A stretch of DNA of 64,000 nucleotides from Paenibacillaceae bacterium (GTDB taxonomy: Bacteria > Bacillota > Bacilli > Paenibacillales > Paenibacillaceae), in the NCBI GenBank assembly GCA_900766135.1, contig CAAFUF010000003.1, forward strand, positions 310,001-374,000. The letters run 5' to 3'. Both the position numbers and the translations under genes were made by a program. Within the stretch, counting starts at the first letter, position 1, and each line of letters begins with the position of its first letter. Shown here one piece after another: positions 17,631-25,596 of this stretch. Under the pieces are notes generated by a model. That model had not been told where the DNA came from. It did no database searches and worked only from the letters and a program-made list of their open reading frames with translations.

Positions 17631-17644
17631 CTGAAAGCGTTTCT
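17631..17644. promoter_or_regulatory. Candidate catabolite-responsive element (cre)
   Basis: CTGAAAGCGTTTCT matches the Firmicute cre consensus (WTGNAARCGNWWNCA) at most positions. It sits directly before the RBS of the first sugar-operon gene. CcpA bound there would repress the operon when preferred sugars are present. It is a sequence match only. Confidence 0.5.
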
Positions 17645-17739
17645 TTTTTTGAATTCATTATAGCCAAATCCGAAGCCGCTTTCTTCCCGCTTTCCCCGCA
17701 AAAAACTCCCGAATATTGCCCTTCCGCTCAGAACCAAAA

Positions 17740-17775
17740 AAGGGCTTCAACGAGGAACACCCCGTCAAAACCCTT
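17740..17775 (-). terminator. Terminator of the AraC gene at 17,781
   Basis: A 16-bp stem with several G-U pairs (AAGGGTTTTGACGGGG, loop TGTT, CCTCGTTGAAGCCCTT), followed by TTTTTGG on the minus strand, 5 bp after the AraC stop. It separates the regulator from its likely target operon. Confidence 0.75.
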
Positions 17776-17780
17776 TATTT

Positions 17781-18647
17781 TTAAGACTTATGCACATTTT
17801 TACGATACTGCAGCGGGGATTGGCCAACCTCTTCCTTAAATACATGATGAAAGGTTTTCACGCTGGCAAACCCGGCTTTTTCGGCGACTTCGACCATCGG
17901 TATATTCTCGTTGGCCAAGATAAACTTGGCTTGATTCAACCGATATTCGGTCAAAAACTGGATAAACGTTTGCCCCGTATTGGTTTTAAAGAAGCGCGTG
18001 AAATAGTAAGGGCTGAAGCCCACGAATTTGGCAACGTCTTCTAGCGTAATTACTTCCCGGTAACGATTTTCCACATATTCAAAGACTTGATTCAGCAGAT
18101 CCAGCGTTTCTTTATGTTGAATGGCCGAACGCTTGCTGGACATATTCTTCGTTTGGCGCCTTGGCAAATGCAAATAAAACTCGCCCATTAATTGATACAG
18201 ATACCCCAGGGTCAAGTAATTCATGCCCACGGGTTTACTCTGTTCAACTTCATAGAGGTGAACCAGCAGCTCCGTAGCTTTCTGAGCGAGCCCCTGCGGC
18301 CAGTTACGGCTCAATGGCTCCCCGGATTCAAAGAGACTTAACAGGGAGTCTTCGGAAATCCGCAAGATTCGCTCGTCGAACAGCTTCAGGTTAAACTGAT
18401 AGACATACCGTTCACTATCGGGAGAAGCCAAGAAATAGTGGGCTTCCCCGCTGGGAAAGAAGAAGATTTCCCCCTCCTCCAGCTGAACGATCTCTTCCTG
18501 AACGCCGATGTTCACCTTGCCTTTTCGGGAATAGATGATTTCGATTTCTTTATGCCAATGCGGATAGACAATCGTCATGCCGTCATTCAAAAACGTTCGA
18601 AACGGAATGGAATCCTGGAATTCCGGGATTTCCAAATAGTCGCTCAT
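17781..18647 (-). CDS. AraC-family regulator with cupin sensor
   Basis: A 288-aa regulator. It has an N-terminal cupin-like ligand domain (about 15-110: 'YPHWHKEIEIIYSRKGKVNIGV...EEGEIFFFPSGEAHYFLA'). Two AraC helix-turn-helix motifs follow at the C-terminus ('ITLEDVAKFVGFSPYYFTRFFKTNTGQTFIQFLTEYR', and 'MVEVAEKAGFASVKTFHHVFKEEVGQSPLQYRK'). It lies immediately upstream of the sugar dehydrogenase/isomerase/ThuA operon on the same strand and is its likely sugar-responsive activator. Confidence 0.93.
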   Translation of the reverse strand: MSDYLEIPEFQDSIPFRTFLNDGMTIVYPHWHKEIEIIYSRKGKVNIGVQEEIVQLEEGEIFFFPSGEAHYFLASPDSERYVYQFNLKLFDERILRISEDSLLSLFESGEPLSRNWPQGLAQKATELLVHLYEVEQSKPVGMNYLTLGYLYQLMGEFYLHLPRRQTKNMSSKRSAIQHKETLDLLNQVFEYVENRYREVITLEDVAKFVGFSPYYFTRFFKTNTGQTFIQFLTEYRLNQAKFILANENIPMVEVAEKAGFASVKTFHHVFKEEVGQSPLQYRKNVHKS

Positions 18648-18816
18648 AGATCCGTTGACTCCCTAATCGTATTTTATCGCGTCCAGTATGATTATGAGCT
18701 GATATGTTCAGCTCTGCCGGGTAATATTCGTTCTTCGCTTGGGGCAAAAAATTGCCTCAATTATACTCCTTAATGAAGTCCGAGGTCAATCGAGTCGACC
18801 AGATCAAGAAAATATT

Positions 18817-18853
18817 AAAGGTTCATGGCATTCCTTAAACGCCATGAACCTTT
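18817..18853. terminator. Strong stem-loop between AraC and the recombinase cassette
   Basis: A perfect 13-bp stem (AAAGGTTCATGGC pairing with GCCATGAACCTTT) around an 11-nt loop. TTTTATT follows on the + strand and TAATATTTTC on the minus strand, so it can stop both directions. It would end leftward transcripts from the recombinase gene and lies outside that gene's inverted repeats. The rest of 18,648-19,094 holds only the AraC promoter region and the left repeat. Confidence 0.75.
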
Positions 18854-18974
18854 TATTGCATACATATGTTGATTTCTCTGAAGCAATCTCAATGATTCCG
18901 TACCAAACTACTATGTATGTAACGATATGCTGCATAAAGAATGACAAAGCAGCTAAAAATATTAATAATGATTA

Positions 18975-19007
18975 AGCAAGTCGTATAATGATAATTATCC
19001 GACAAAA
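18975..19007 (+). repeat. Left 33-bp inverted repeat of the recombinase cassette
   Basis: This 33-bp sequence starts AGCAAGTCGTATAATG and ends ATTATCCGACAAAA. It recurs perfectly, inverted, at 20,083-20,115. Within it, GTCGTATAAT and ATTATCCGAC form a 10-bp inverted pair (one mismatch) around GATA, the arm-spacer-arm layout of a tyrosine-recombinase core site. Confidence 0.88.
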
Positions 19008-19094
19008 GGCGTGGGTATAAATGTAGAAAAAAATCGGATTTTGCGGAGCGTTTAATCAAATTATAGGCCAAATAGCACACTTTTGCCTAGTGCA

Positions 19095-20063
19095 TTAGTG
19101 AATAAATTCCTTTAAAAAGTCTTGTACATAATCGGGAGCCGCTTTTTTCATTTGCTCTACCGTATGCAAATATCGCTGAGTCGTGTTGATATGCGCGTGA
19201 CCGAGCGTTTCCTGCACTTGCTGAAGCGAAGCTCCTCCCAGCAGGGCCAAAGTAGCGTTGGTATGCCGCAGCCAGTGGGGCGTCAGCTTCTTCGTAATCC
19301 CGCTTCTTTCTCCGGCTTGACGAATGATGCGTTCAATTTGTCTTGTAGAAATAGGAAACAGCTTGAGCGTGCCTGGCGGTTCCATGCCCCCGGAAAGACG
19401 CTTCGCATATTCGGCAAAAATCCCCCATAACTGCTGGGGCACCTTGATTTCTCTTGTCCTCCCTCCTTTTGTATAATGCAGCGTCAGCCAAACACTCGTT
19501 TCCATCGGGTCGGTATGAAAGTCTTTCCAGTATATCGAGTTCAACTCGGACACTCGCAAACCAAGCATTACAAGCGACACCCCTATCAAATAATTTCTTT
19601 GACTTTGCTGGTGTAGATACTTTAGCAATAACCCTACTTCCTTTTTGGTCAAAAAATTCCGGTGGCTTGTCACCTGAATTACCGGCAAGCGCACACTGGA
19701 TGTAGGGTTCCTTTCAAAGAAGCCCACGTTGCTGTCGCTTCCCCACTTGTAGAGCGATTTTAGCGGAGCAATGGAAGCGGCGATACTGGCCGGCGCCAAT
19801 GCGCGTTTGGAGGTGAGTTTCTCCCGTTGCTGCAAGTACAACTTAAAGCCCTCAATCTCTCTCCATGTTACCGAGTCAAGCTTCTTGAACCCGATAAACT
19901 CCCGAAAACCATGAATGGCCCTCAAGTAACTCCTCTTCGTATTGTCTGATGTACAGCAGGCACTTACAAACATGTTCACGATTTTATCGTCACTATAGCT
20001 ATTCGCACTGTTATGAAGCAAAGTCAACTGGTTTGCAAGATTCATGTTGCTACTGGTAGTCAT
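19095..20063 (-). CDS. Tyrosine recombinase/integrase inside a 33-bp inverted-repeat cassette
   Basis: A 322-aa site-specific recombinase of the XerC/XerD/phage-integrase family. It has an N-terminal SAM-like DNA-binding domain (about 20-115) and a C-terminal catalytic domain. The active-site set is complete: Arg in 'LVMLGLRVSEL', Lys in 'TKGGRTREIKVP', 'HWLRHT', 'LGHAHINTTQRYLHT' with His and the nucleophile Tyr. The RBS GGAGG precedes the ATG. Perfect 33-bp inverted repeats flank it at 18,975 and 20,083, with nothing else inside. A recombinase acting on sites in inverted orientation flips the DNA between them, so the cassette could invert itself. The neighbouring HD-GYP/chemotaxis operon is the gene set most likely affected. 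Confidence 0.93.
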   Translation of the reverse strand: MTTSSNMNLANQLTLLHNSANSYSDDKIVNMFVSACCTSDNTKRSYLRAIHGFREFIGFKKLDSVTWREIEGFKLYLQQREKLTSKRALAPASIAASIAPLKSLYKWGSDSNVGFFERNPTSSVRLPVIQVTSHRNFLTKKEVGLLLKYLHQQSQRNYLIGVSLVMLGLRVSELNSIYWKDFHTDPMETSVWLTLHYTKGGRTREIKVPQQLWGIFAEYAKRLSGGMEPPGTLKLFPISTRQIERIIRQAGERSGITKKLTPHWLRHTNATLALLGGASLQQVQETLGHAHINTTQRYLHTVEQMKKAAPDYVQDFLKEFIH

Positions 20064-20082
20064 TCATCCAATCCTCCCTAAA

Positions 20083-20115
20083 TTTTGTCGGATAATTATC
20101 ATTATACGACTTGCT
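20083..20115 (-). repeat. Right 33-bp inverted repeat of the recombinase cassette
   Basis: Exact reverse complement of 18,975-19,007. It starts 20 bp upstream of the recombinase ATG. On the minus strand it supplies a perfect -10 hexamer (TATAAT, 20,106-20,101), so the recombinase promoter straddles the repeat boundary. Confidence 0.88.
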
Positions 20116-20130
20116 ATGGCCTTGTTTCAT
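20101..20130 (-). promoter_or_regulatory. Candidate promoter of the recombinase gene, spanning the repeat boundary
   Basis: On the minus strand, ATGAAA (20,130-20,125) is separated by 18 bp from TATAAT (20,106-20,101). The -10 lies within the inverted repeat and the -35 outside it. After inversion the same -10 would face different flanking DNA at the left end, where the corresponding -35 position reads TATTAA. Promoter strength would then depend on orientation. Confidence 0.5.
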
Positions 20131-20214
20131 TGACCATAAGTCAGCGCTGGGGCAAAAACACTATCCGTTCCACCTGCCGGAGGGTATGTCATACAAAGAA
20201 AGGAGGAGAATATC

Positions 20215-20847
20215 TTGAGCTCCTTGCAAAAGTTTATGGATCATCAGGAAATAGTGCAGCAAGAGTCAACCTCATTGATACGATTAATCAACTTTATGCG
20301 TCAAAAACGTCCCGAAGTCTATCGGCATAGTATACGGGTAGCTATGCTGGCAGAACGTATAGCCACCGAGATGAATCTGGAGGCCTATGAAAAAGAAAAC
20401 TTGCTGCGCGGCTGCTTTCTTCATGATCTGGGCAAAATCATGCTGCCTTTGGATATCCTGGAGCAAACTGCGCCCCTTACCCCGCACCAGTGGAAAATCA
20501 TCAAACTTCATCCGCAGGTGGGCGCCGACATTTTACATCATATTTCCGATTTTGAAGTACCGGTAGTCGAAGTTATTCTTCATCATCATGAACGTTGGGA
20601 CGGGCAAGGTTACCCTCATGGATTAAGAGAACGCGACATTCCATTACTGGCTCGCATTTGCGCTGTAGCGGATGCCGTTGACGCCATGATGTGCTTACGG
20701 CCATACCGTCAAAGTTTGCCATTGCAACAGGTCAAGCAGGAACTATGGCAGAACCAAGCCATCCAGTTCGATCCTGTTATTACCCGTCTGACACTTGAAC
20801 TATTCGAGGCGGACACGTCTTATTTCGGGTTTATTCAGGAAAGGTAG
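20215..20847 (+). CDS. HD-GYP domain protein (putative cyclic-di-GMP phosphodiesterase)
   Basis: A 210-aa stand-alone HD-GYP protein. The metal-binding HD pair is at 70-71 in 'FLHDLGKIMLP'. The downstream 'HHHERWDGQGYPHGL' (about 123-137) holds the extra histidines and the GYP motif that define c-di-GMP hydrolases. It starts at TTG with AAAGGAGG upstream. No receiver or sensor domain is attached, so its input probably comes from the chemotaxis proteins encoded just after it. CheW starts 11 bp downstream. It is the first gene of a four-gene operon and the closest to the recombinase cassette. Confidence 0.92.
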   Translation: MSSLQKFMDHQEIVQQESTSLIRLINFMRQKRPEVYRHSIRVAMLAERIATEMNLEAYEKENLLRGCFLHDLGKIMLPLDILEQTAPLTPHQWKIIKLHPQVGADILHHISDFEVPVVEVILHHHERWDGQGYPHGLRERDIPLLARICAVADAVDAMMCLRPYRQSLPLQQVKQELWQNQAIQFDPVITRLTLELFEADTSYFGFIQER

Positions 20848-20858
20848 GGAAACGGTGC

Positions 20859-21308
20859 ATGCAATCAACAGATCGGAAGCAGTATATCGAATTTTGCGTG
20901 GATGGTGAAAACTACGCAATCTCCATCTCCGAGATTCATGAAATTATTAAAATGCAGGAAATCACGGATATCCCCAATAGTTTTTCCTATGTTCAGGGGG
21001 TCATCAATTTACGCGGTCGCATTGTACCTGTCATCAGCCTAAGAAGCTTATTTATGCTGGAGCCGGACGATTACACCAAAGCCACACGCATCGTTGTCGT
21101 CAACCACAAACAGGACGCGGTCGGAATCATCGTGGACAAGGTTAGCAAAGTGACAACCTTCGGCGACATTCAGCCTCCTCCGGACAAGATCGCCAATGTA
21201 AGCGGCAGTTTTTTTACGGGGATCGGGTTGGCGGCCGATGAAAGCCTGGTGGGAATTCTTAAGCTTGATGAAGTGCTTATCGGAAACGGCCAGGGGGGAA
21301 GCTGGTGA
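20859..21308 (+). CDS. cheW: Chemotaxis coupling protein CheW
   Basis: A 149-aa CheW-domain scaffold linking receptors to the CheA kinase. The sequence 'YIEFCVDGENYAISISEIHEIIKMQEITDIPNSFSYVQGVINLRGRIVPVISLR' covers the characteristic double beta-barrel with the NLRG motif. Full length for the family. Its stop overlaps the CheA start by 4 bp. It belongs to a compact operon with HD-GYP, CheA and one MCP. There is no CheY, CheB or CheR here, so the pathway probably controls something other than classical flagellar switching, or uses proteins encoded elsewhere. Confidence 0.95.
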   Translation: MQSTDRKQYIEFCVDGENYAISISEIHEIIKMQEITDIPNSFSYVQGVINLRGRIVPVISLRSLFMLEPDDYTKATRIVVVNHKQDAVGIIVDKVSKVTTFGDIQPPPDKIANVSGSFFTGIGLAADESLVGILKLDEVLIGNGQGGSW

Positions 21309-23245
21309 CGGATCTATCGCAATACCGGGAATTATATTTAGAAGAATTGGATGAACAGCTTCAATATATTGAAGAAGAAGTATTGCGTCTTGAGCATGAG
21401 GGGGCTGCCGACACGGCCATCGACCGCCTGTTTCGGGCTGCGCACACATTGAAAGGCTCATCGGCGGCCATGGGTTACCACAAAATGAAGGAAGTGACCC
21501 ATCACATGGAGCATCTGCTCCACCAAGTTCGAAACGGTGAACGAACCGTAACCAAGCCATTGATCAATCTTATGTTCGCGGGACTGGATGTCATGAAAGG
21601 GCTCCAAGAGGAAATTGTCCGGACCGATGTCGAAACCTCGGACATCTCGGCTCTTTTGCAGCAACTTCAGGAATTCAGTATGCATGTTAAGCCAGCGATT
21701 CCGGAAGGAGAGCCGTTATTCTCAATCAAGGTGGCGCTATCTCCCAACGCGCTCATGCAACACCCGCGATTGGTTCTGGTTGAAACGGAACTTGCGAGAT
21801 TCGGTACCCTCTTAGACAGTGAGCCCTCTCTATGGGAACCGTTAAAGGAAGAGGAACTGAGCGAAGTCACCTGGACTCTGGCCACAAACCATATGGATGA
21901 AAACGATCTGCGAAAGACCATTGGTTCTATACCGGACGTTGAACGCGTGGACGTGGCCCCCTGCTCCCCAACCGAATTTTCCGGAGATGCAAAAGAGGAA
22001 CGGCCAGGGGACATGAAACAGCCTCCTGCGCAGCGGGCCGTTTATTCGGAGACGAAAAGCAAATCGCAAACGATCCGAGTTCATATTGAACGGCTGGACC
22101 ATCTGATGAATTTGGCGGGCGAGCTTGTGATTGATCAGACCCGCATCCAACAGGTCAAAACCTTATTTAGACAAAGATATGGTTCGGATGACCTCATCGA
22201 AGAGCTATTTCAGCTTTCCGATCATTTGAGCTTGCTCATCAGCGAACTGCAGGATGGCGTAATGAAAGCCCGAATGCTTCCGATCGAGCAGCTGTACAAT
22301 CGCTTTCCGCGCATGATTAGAGATTTGGCCGAATCTTTGGGAAAGCAAGTGGACCTCGTTTTGCAAGGCAAGGACACCGAACTGGACCGCACCTTAATTG
22401 AAGAGATCGGCGATCCTTTAATCCATTTGCTTCGCAATGCCGTTGATCACGGTATCGAAGCGCCGGAACAAAGACGTTTGAGCGGCAAGTGCGAGCGCGG
22501 TACGGTCACCCTATCCGCCGCACATCAGGATAACCATGTCGTGATCTCCATCCGGGACGACGGCGCCGGCATCGACGTGGACAAGCTCCGCGAAGCCGCA
22601 GTAAGCAAAGGGCTGCTATCGCACAACGAAGTCCAGCGTTTAACCGATGAGGAAGCGCTGCATCTCATTTTCAAGCCCGGTTTTTCCACCGCTTCCGAGG
22701 TTAGTGATGTCTCCGGACGCGGAGTCGGCATGGACATCGTCCGCAACAATATCGAACGAATGAGCGGCATGATCGACATTGAGAGCGTTAAGGAACAAGG
22801 CACCCTGTTCCGAATCCGCCTCCCTCTTACTTTGGCCATCGTTACAGGACTGCTGGTGAACATCAGCGGGCGGATATTTATTATTCCTATGAGCAGTGTG
22901 GCGGAGATTACCCGGATCGAAACGGGGGAGATTCAAAGATTACGCGGAGAACCCGTGATTAAGATTCGCCATCAAGTCATTCCCGTCGTCTGGTTGCATG
23001 ATCATTTCCAGTTCCCGCGTCCGCCGGTTCGGCGATTTCTGCCCATGGTCATTATTGGAAGAGCCGAAAAGCGCGTTGCGCTGGCGGTGGACGAGCTGAT
23101 GGGCAATCAGGAGATTGTCATCAAGAGTCTCGGCGGCTTTATCGGAAAAATCGACGGCATTTCAGGAGCAACCATTCTAGGCAGCGGCAATGTGGCCCTT
23201 ATCCTGGATGTAGACGGTGTTATTAAGCTATCAAGCAACGCATAG
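21305..23245 (+). CDS. cheA: Chemotaxis histidine kinase CheA
   Basis: A 646-aa kinase starting at GTG and overlapping cheW. It has an N-terminal HPt domain with phospho-acceptor His47 in 'RAAHTLKGSSAAMG', a short P2-like linker region, and the P3 dimerisation helices from about 255 ('IRVHIERLDHLMNLAGELVIDQTRI'). The ATPase domain has an N-box ('HLLRNAVDHGIEAPEQRR') and G-box ('SGRGVGMDIVRNNIERM'), and a C-terminal CheW-like P5 domain follows. No receiver domain is fused. It phosphorylates a response regulator not encoded in this operon; the HD-GYP protein lacks a receiver domain, so the output link is unclear. Confidence 0.95.
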   Translation: MTDLSQYRELYLEELDEQLQYIEEEVLRLEHEGAADTAIDRLFRAAHTLKGSSAAMGYHKMKEVTHHMEHLLHQVRNGERTVTKPLINLMFAGLDVMKGLQEEIVRTDVETSDISALLQQLQEFSMHVKPAIPEGEPLFSIKVALSPNALMQHPRLVLVETELARFGTLLDSEPSLWEPLKEEELSEVTWTLATNHMDENDLRKTIGSIPDVERVDVAPCSPTEFSGDAKEERPGDMKQPPAQRAVYSETKSKSQTIRVHIERLDHLMNLAGELVIDQTRIQQVKTLFRQRYGSDDLIEELFQLSDHLSLLISELQDGVMKARMLPIEQLYNRFPRMIRDLAESLGKQVDLVLQGKDTELDRTLIEEIGDPLIHLLRNAVDHGIEAPEQRRLSGKCERGTVTLSAAHQDNHVVISIRDDGAGIDVDKLREAAVSKGLLSHNEVQRLTDEEALHLIFKPGFSTASEVSDVSGRGVGMDIVRNNIERMSGMIDIESVKEQGTLFRIRLPLTLAIVTGLLVNISGRIFIIPMSSVAEITRIETGEIQRLRGEPVIKIRHQVIPVVWLHDHFQFPRPPVRRFLPMVIIGRAEKRVALAVDELMGNQEIVIKSLGGFIGKIDGISGATILGSGNVALILDVDGVIKLSSNA

Positions 23246-23276
23246 ACTAACTCATCGATTTAGGAGGCATCATCAA

Positions 23277-24863
23277 ATGAAATTTTTCTATAATCTGAAG
23301 ACGAGCGTCAAGCTGATTTCCGCCTTTTTGCTCGTATCCCTGATTCTCGCTTTTGTCGGTTTTTATAGTCTTAATAATTTGAACAAAATGAACGGTTCCG
23401 TGAAGTCCATGTACGAATACGGCCTTGTTCCCTTACAATCCGTACAATCGGCGCAAATCAGCTACACCCGCATCCGGGTGCTGATTCGCAGCATCTACAT
23501 GGCGGATGACAGAGCCGCGAAAGAGGATAACGTAGAGCTTCTAGAGACAGAGAAAAAGGAATTGTTGAATCATATGAGTACTTTTCGCAGTACTGAACTA
23601 AGCGATAAGTCCGTGGCTGCTTTGGAGCCGTTTGACGGACTATGGAATGAATATCTGGCTTTGCTCGATGAAGCTGTGCAACTGGGATTGAATGGACGCA
23701 ATGACGAGATGAAGGCGCTGATTAACAACGATTTAACCACGGTCGGCAATAAAATCAGAGACTTGTTGTATGCTTTGATCGATATCAATATGGCGGAGGC
23801 GGACGAGACCAAAGATGCGGGCGAAGCCTTGTACGGCTCCTCCCGAAATGTCTCCATTGTGGTTATTGCGGCTTCTGTGGTGATCTCTATTTTACTTGGA
23901 TACATGATCTCCCAGATTATATCCAGACCTCTCGCCCGCGTCACTCAGCTTGTCCAGCAAGTAGCAGGCGGAAATCTGAAAAACACGCTGGACATCTCCA
24001 CCAAGGATGAGATCGGACAGCTCGCACAAGGAATGAATAACATGGTGGTCAGCTTGCGGGAAACTGTCAGCAACATTTTGGGCCATTCGCAAAGCCTCGC
24101 CGCGGCATCCCAGCAAATATCCGCCAGCACGGAGGAAATTGCCAGCGGGAATGCAAGTCAAGCCAATGATGCCCAAACCATCAGCGAGTTGTTCAAAGAA
24201 CTGTCTTCAGCGATTCATGCAGTGGCTCGCAACACCGAACAGGCTTCGGAATTGTCCAACGAAACGGTGCGTATCGCCGAGGAAGGAAACATAGTCATTC
24301 AGTCATCCAGCGAAAGCATGAAATCGGTAAGCCTGCAGATGACGAGACTGGAAGACGACTCGCAAAAAGTTGGCGAAATCATCGGTGTGATTGAAGATAT
24401 TGCGGATCAGACCAATCTGCTGGCGCTGAACGCCGCTATTGAGGCCGCACGGGCCGGCGAACAAGGACGCGGTTTTGCGGTGGTCGCCGATGAGGTGCGG
24501 AAATTAGCCGAACGGAGCGGCGAAGCCACGAAACAAATTACGGGCATCATTAAAGGAATGCAGGAAAATACGCGGGCCAGCGTAAAATCCGTGCAGGAAA
24601 GCGCGGAATTGTCCGAACGGACCGGAGAATCTTTTGGGCACATCGTCAGCTACGTTAATGATGCCGGTCAAAAGGTTGTGGAGATCGCTGCCGCCAGCGA
24701 GCAGCAGGCTGCGCAAACCGCCAATGTGCTGTCCGCTGTCGAGAATATCTCGGCGACAACGCAGCAAGCGGCCGCAAGCAGCGAAGAAACGGCCGCCACC
24801 GCCCAATCGCTGGCCCAAATGGCAGAAGAACTGCAGCGATCCGTTTCCGTCTTTAAGCTCTAA
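23277..24863 (+). CDS. Methyl-accepting chemotaxis protein (4HB sensor, HAMP)
   Basis: A 528-aa transmembrane receptor. The start MKFFYNLKTSVKL has AGGAGG upstream; a longer in-frame ORF begins inside cheA. TM1 spans about 12-32. A four-helix-bundle extracellular sensor follows to about 185, then TM2 ('VSIVVIAASVVISILLGYMI'), a HAMP domain, and the signalling coiled coil. The conserved tip is 'ADQTNLLALNAAIEAARAGE', which contacts CheA and CheW. The last gene of the HD-GYP/CheW/CheA/MCP operon, followed by a terminator. It is a dedicated receptor for this array; its ligand is unknown. Confidence 0.95.
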   Translation: MKFFYNLKTSVKLISAFLLVSLILAFVGFYSLNNLNKMNGSVKSMYEYGLVPLQSVQSAQISYTRIRVLIRSIYMADDRAAKEDNVELLETEKKELLNHMSTFRSTELSDKSVAALEPFDGLWNEYLALLDEAVQLGLNGRNDEMKALINNDLTTVGNKIRDLLYALIDINMAEADETKDAGEALYGSSRNVSIVVIAASVVISILLGYMISQIISRPLARVTQLVQQVAGGNLKNTLDISTKDEIGQLAQGMNNMVVSLRETVSNILGHSQSLAAASQQISASTEEIASGNASQANDAQTISELFKELSSAIHAVARNTEQASELSNETVRIAEEGNIVIQSSSESMKSVSLQMTRLEDDSQKVGEIIGVIEDIADQTNLLALNAAIEAARAGEQGRGFAVVADEVRKLAERSGEATKQITGIIKGMQENTRASVKSVQESAELSERTGESFGHIVSYVNDAGQKVVEIAAASEQQAAQTANVLSAVENISATTQQAAASSEETAATAQSLAQMAEELQRSVSVFKL

Positions 24864-24890
24864 GAGTGATCATGATTGTATTCTTGATGA

Positions 24891-24935
24891 GAAAAGCCTT
24901 TTCGGGAGTCAACTGATCTGCGAAAAGGCTTTTTC
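24891..24935 (+). terminator. Terminator of the chemotaxis operon
   Basis: A 14-bp stem (GAAAAGCCTTTTCG pairing with CGAAAAGGCTTTTC) with a 16-nt loop and a T-rich 3' arm, 27 bp after the MCP stop. Confidence 0.85.
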
Positions 24936-24970
24936 ATAAGGTGAACCTGGCAACCCGTCTACCAAACGGC

Positions 24971-25154
24971 TAACGCTTGCCACAGTTCTTATATCTCCTA
25001 AAACCATCATTTTGCGATTCTAACGCTTACCACAATGCTTATCCCCCTGTTGTGCGACCATTTCCCTCGATTTTTGCGCAAATAGCGTGTTTCAGCGTCG
25101 TTAGAATTTCGAGGGGAAGAATTTTGCCGAAATAGCGTCGCTCACCAGCGTTAG
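24971..25154. repeat. Structured ~184-bp intergenic repeat element, copy 1
   Basis: Two forward units (TAACGCTTGCCACAGTTCTT at 24,971; TAACGCTTACCACAATGCTT at 25,021) are followed by two inverted units (25,081-25,104 and 25,131-25,154, each of the form AATAGCGT...CGTTAG). Units repeat every 50 bp on each side. The same layout with the same spacer lengths (28, 38 and 26 bp) but different spacer sequence recurs at 48,616-48,798. No ORF is supported in 24,936-25,196. Confidence 0.72.
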
Positions 25155-25196
25155 CGTCAGAGCCATGGAATGGATCCGACGGCGCCGCCCCTCCCT

Positions 25197-25567
25197 CTAC
25201 CTGGATATGGGAAGCCGGAACGTGCGATACTGTTGTTTGCCGTTCACTACCTTCAGCAATTCGGCAAAGCCGAGCTGCATATGATCGGATGGTGATAGGT
25301 GAGGTAGAACCCGCCATCAAAGTCCATCACCTCAAACCCTTCGGCGTCCATGTCCTCGGTCAAGGCATAAATCCATACGAGACCTTCCTTTTCTGCATCA
25401 TAATACAAGAAATCTCTCGGCATGAAGCAGTCCCGCGGCCCGGGTTCCAACTTGGAAAAGTAGGCATCGAACTTCCCAAGCACCCCATTTCCCGAAAAAT
25501 CGGAGTTCGGATCAACCCCAGAGGATACCGCCTTAAACGGCGGAATCGAAATAATTCGAAATGGCAT
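25197..25567 (-). pseudogene. GyrI-like/AraC effector-binding domain protein, frameshifted
   Basis: The first frame (MPFRIISIPPFKAVSSGVD... to ...FDGGFYLTYHHP) is the N-terminal part of a GyrI-like small-molecule-binding domain. After 'YHHP' (about 25,295) the frame runs into non-family residues. One frame over, the sequence continues convincingly as DHMQLGFAELLKVVNGKQQY...RLPISR and stops at 25,197. A single missing base restores a roughly 123-aa protein. Either a recent inactivating mutation or a sequencing error. Such proteins bind small ligands or drugs, often as the C-terminal domain of AraC regulators. The VOC protein lies directly upstream. Confidence 0.72.
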
Positions 25568-25596
25568 CGTTCCCCCTCCTTAATAGAAATAGCAAC

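Noticed and set aside
18889..19080. Small minus-strand ORF covering the left inverted repeat
   Set aside because: It exists only because the repeat encodes the same SDNYHYTTC string in both flanks; no RBS or family.
24971..25154. CRISPR-like array suggested by ~50-bp periodicity
   Set aside because: Only two units per orientation, with the orientation inverted midway, unequal spacers and no cas genes nearby.
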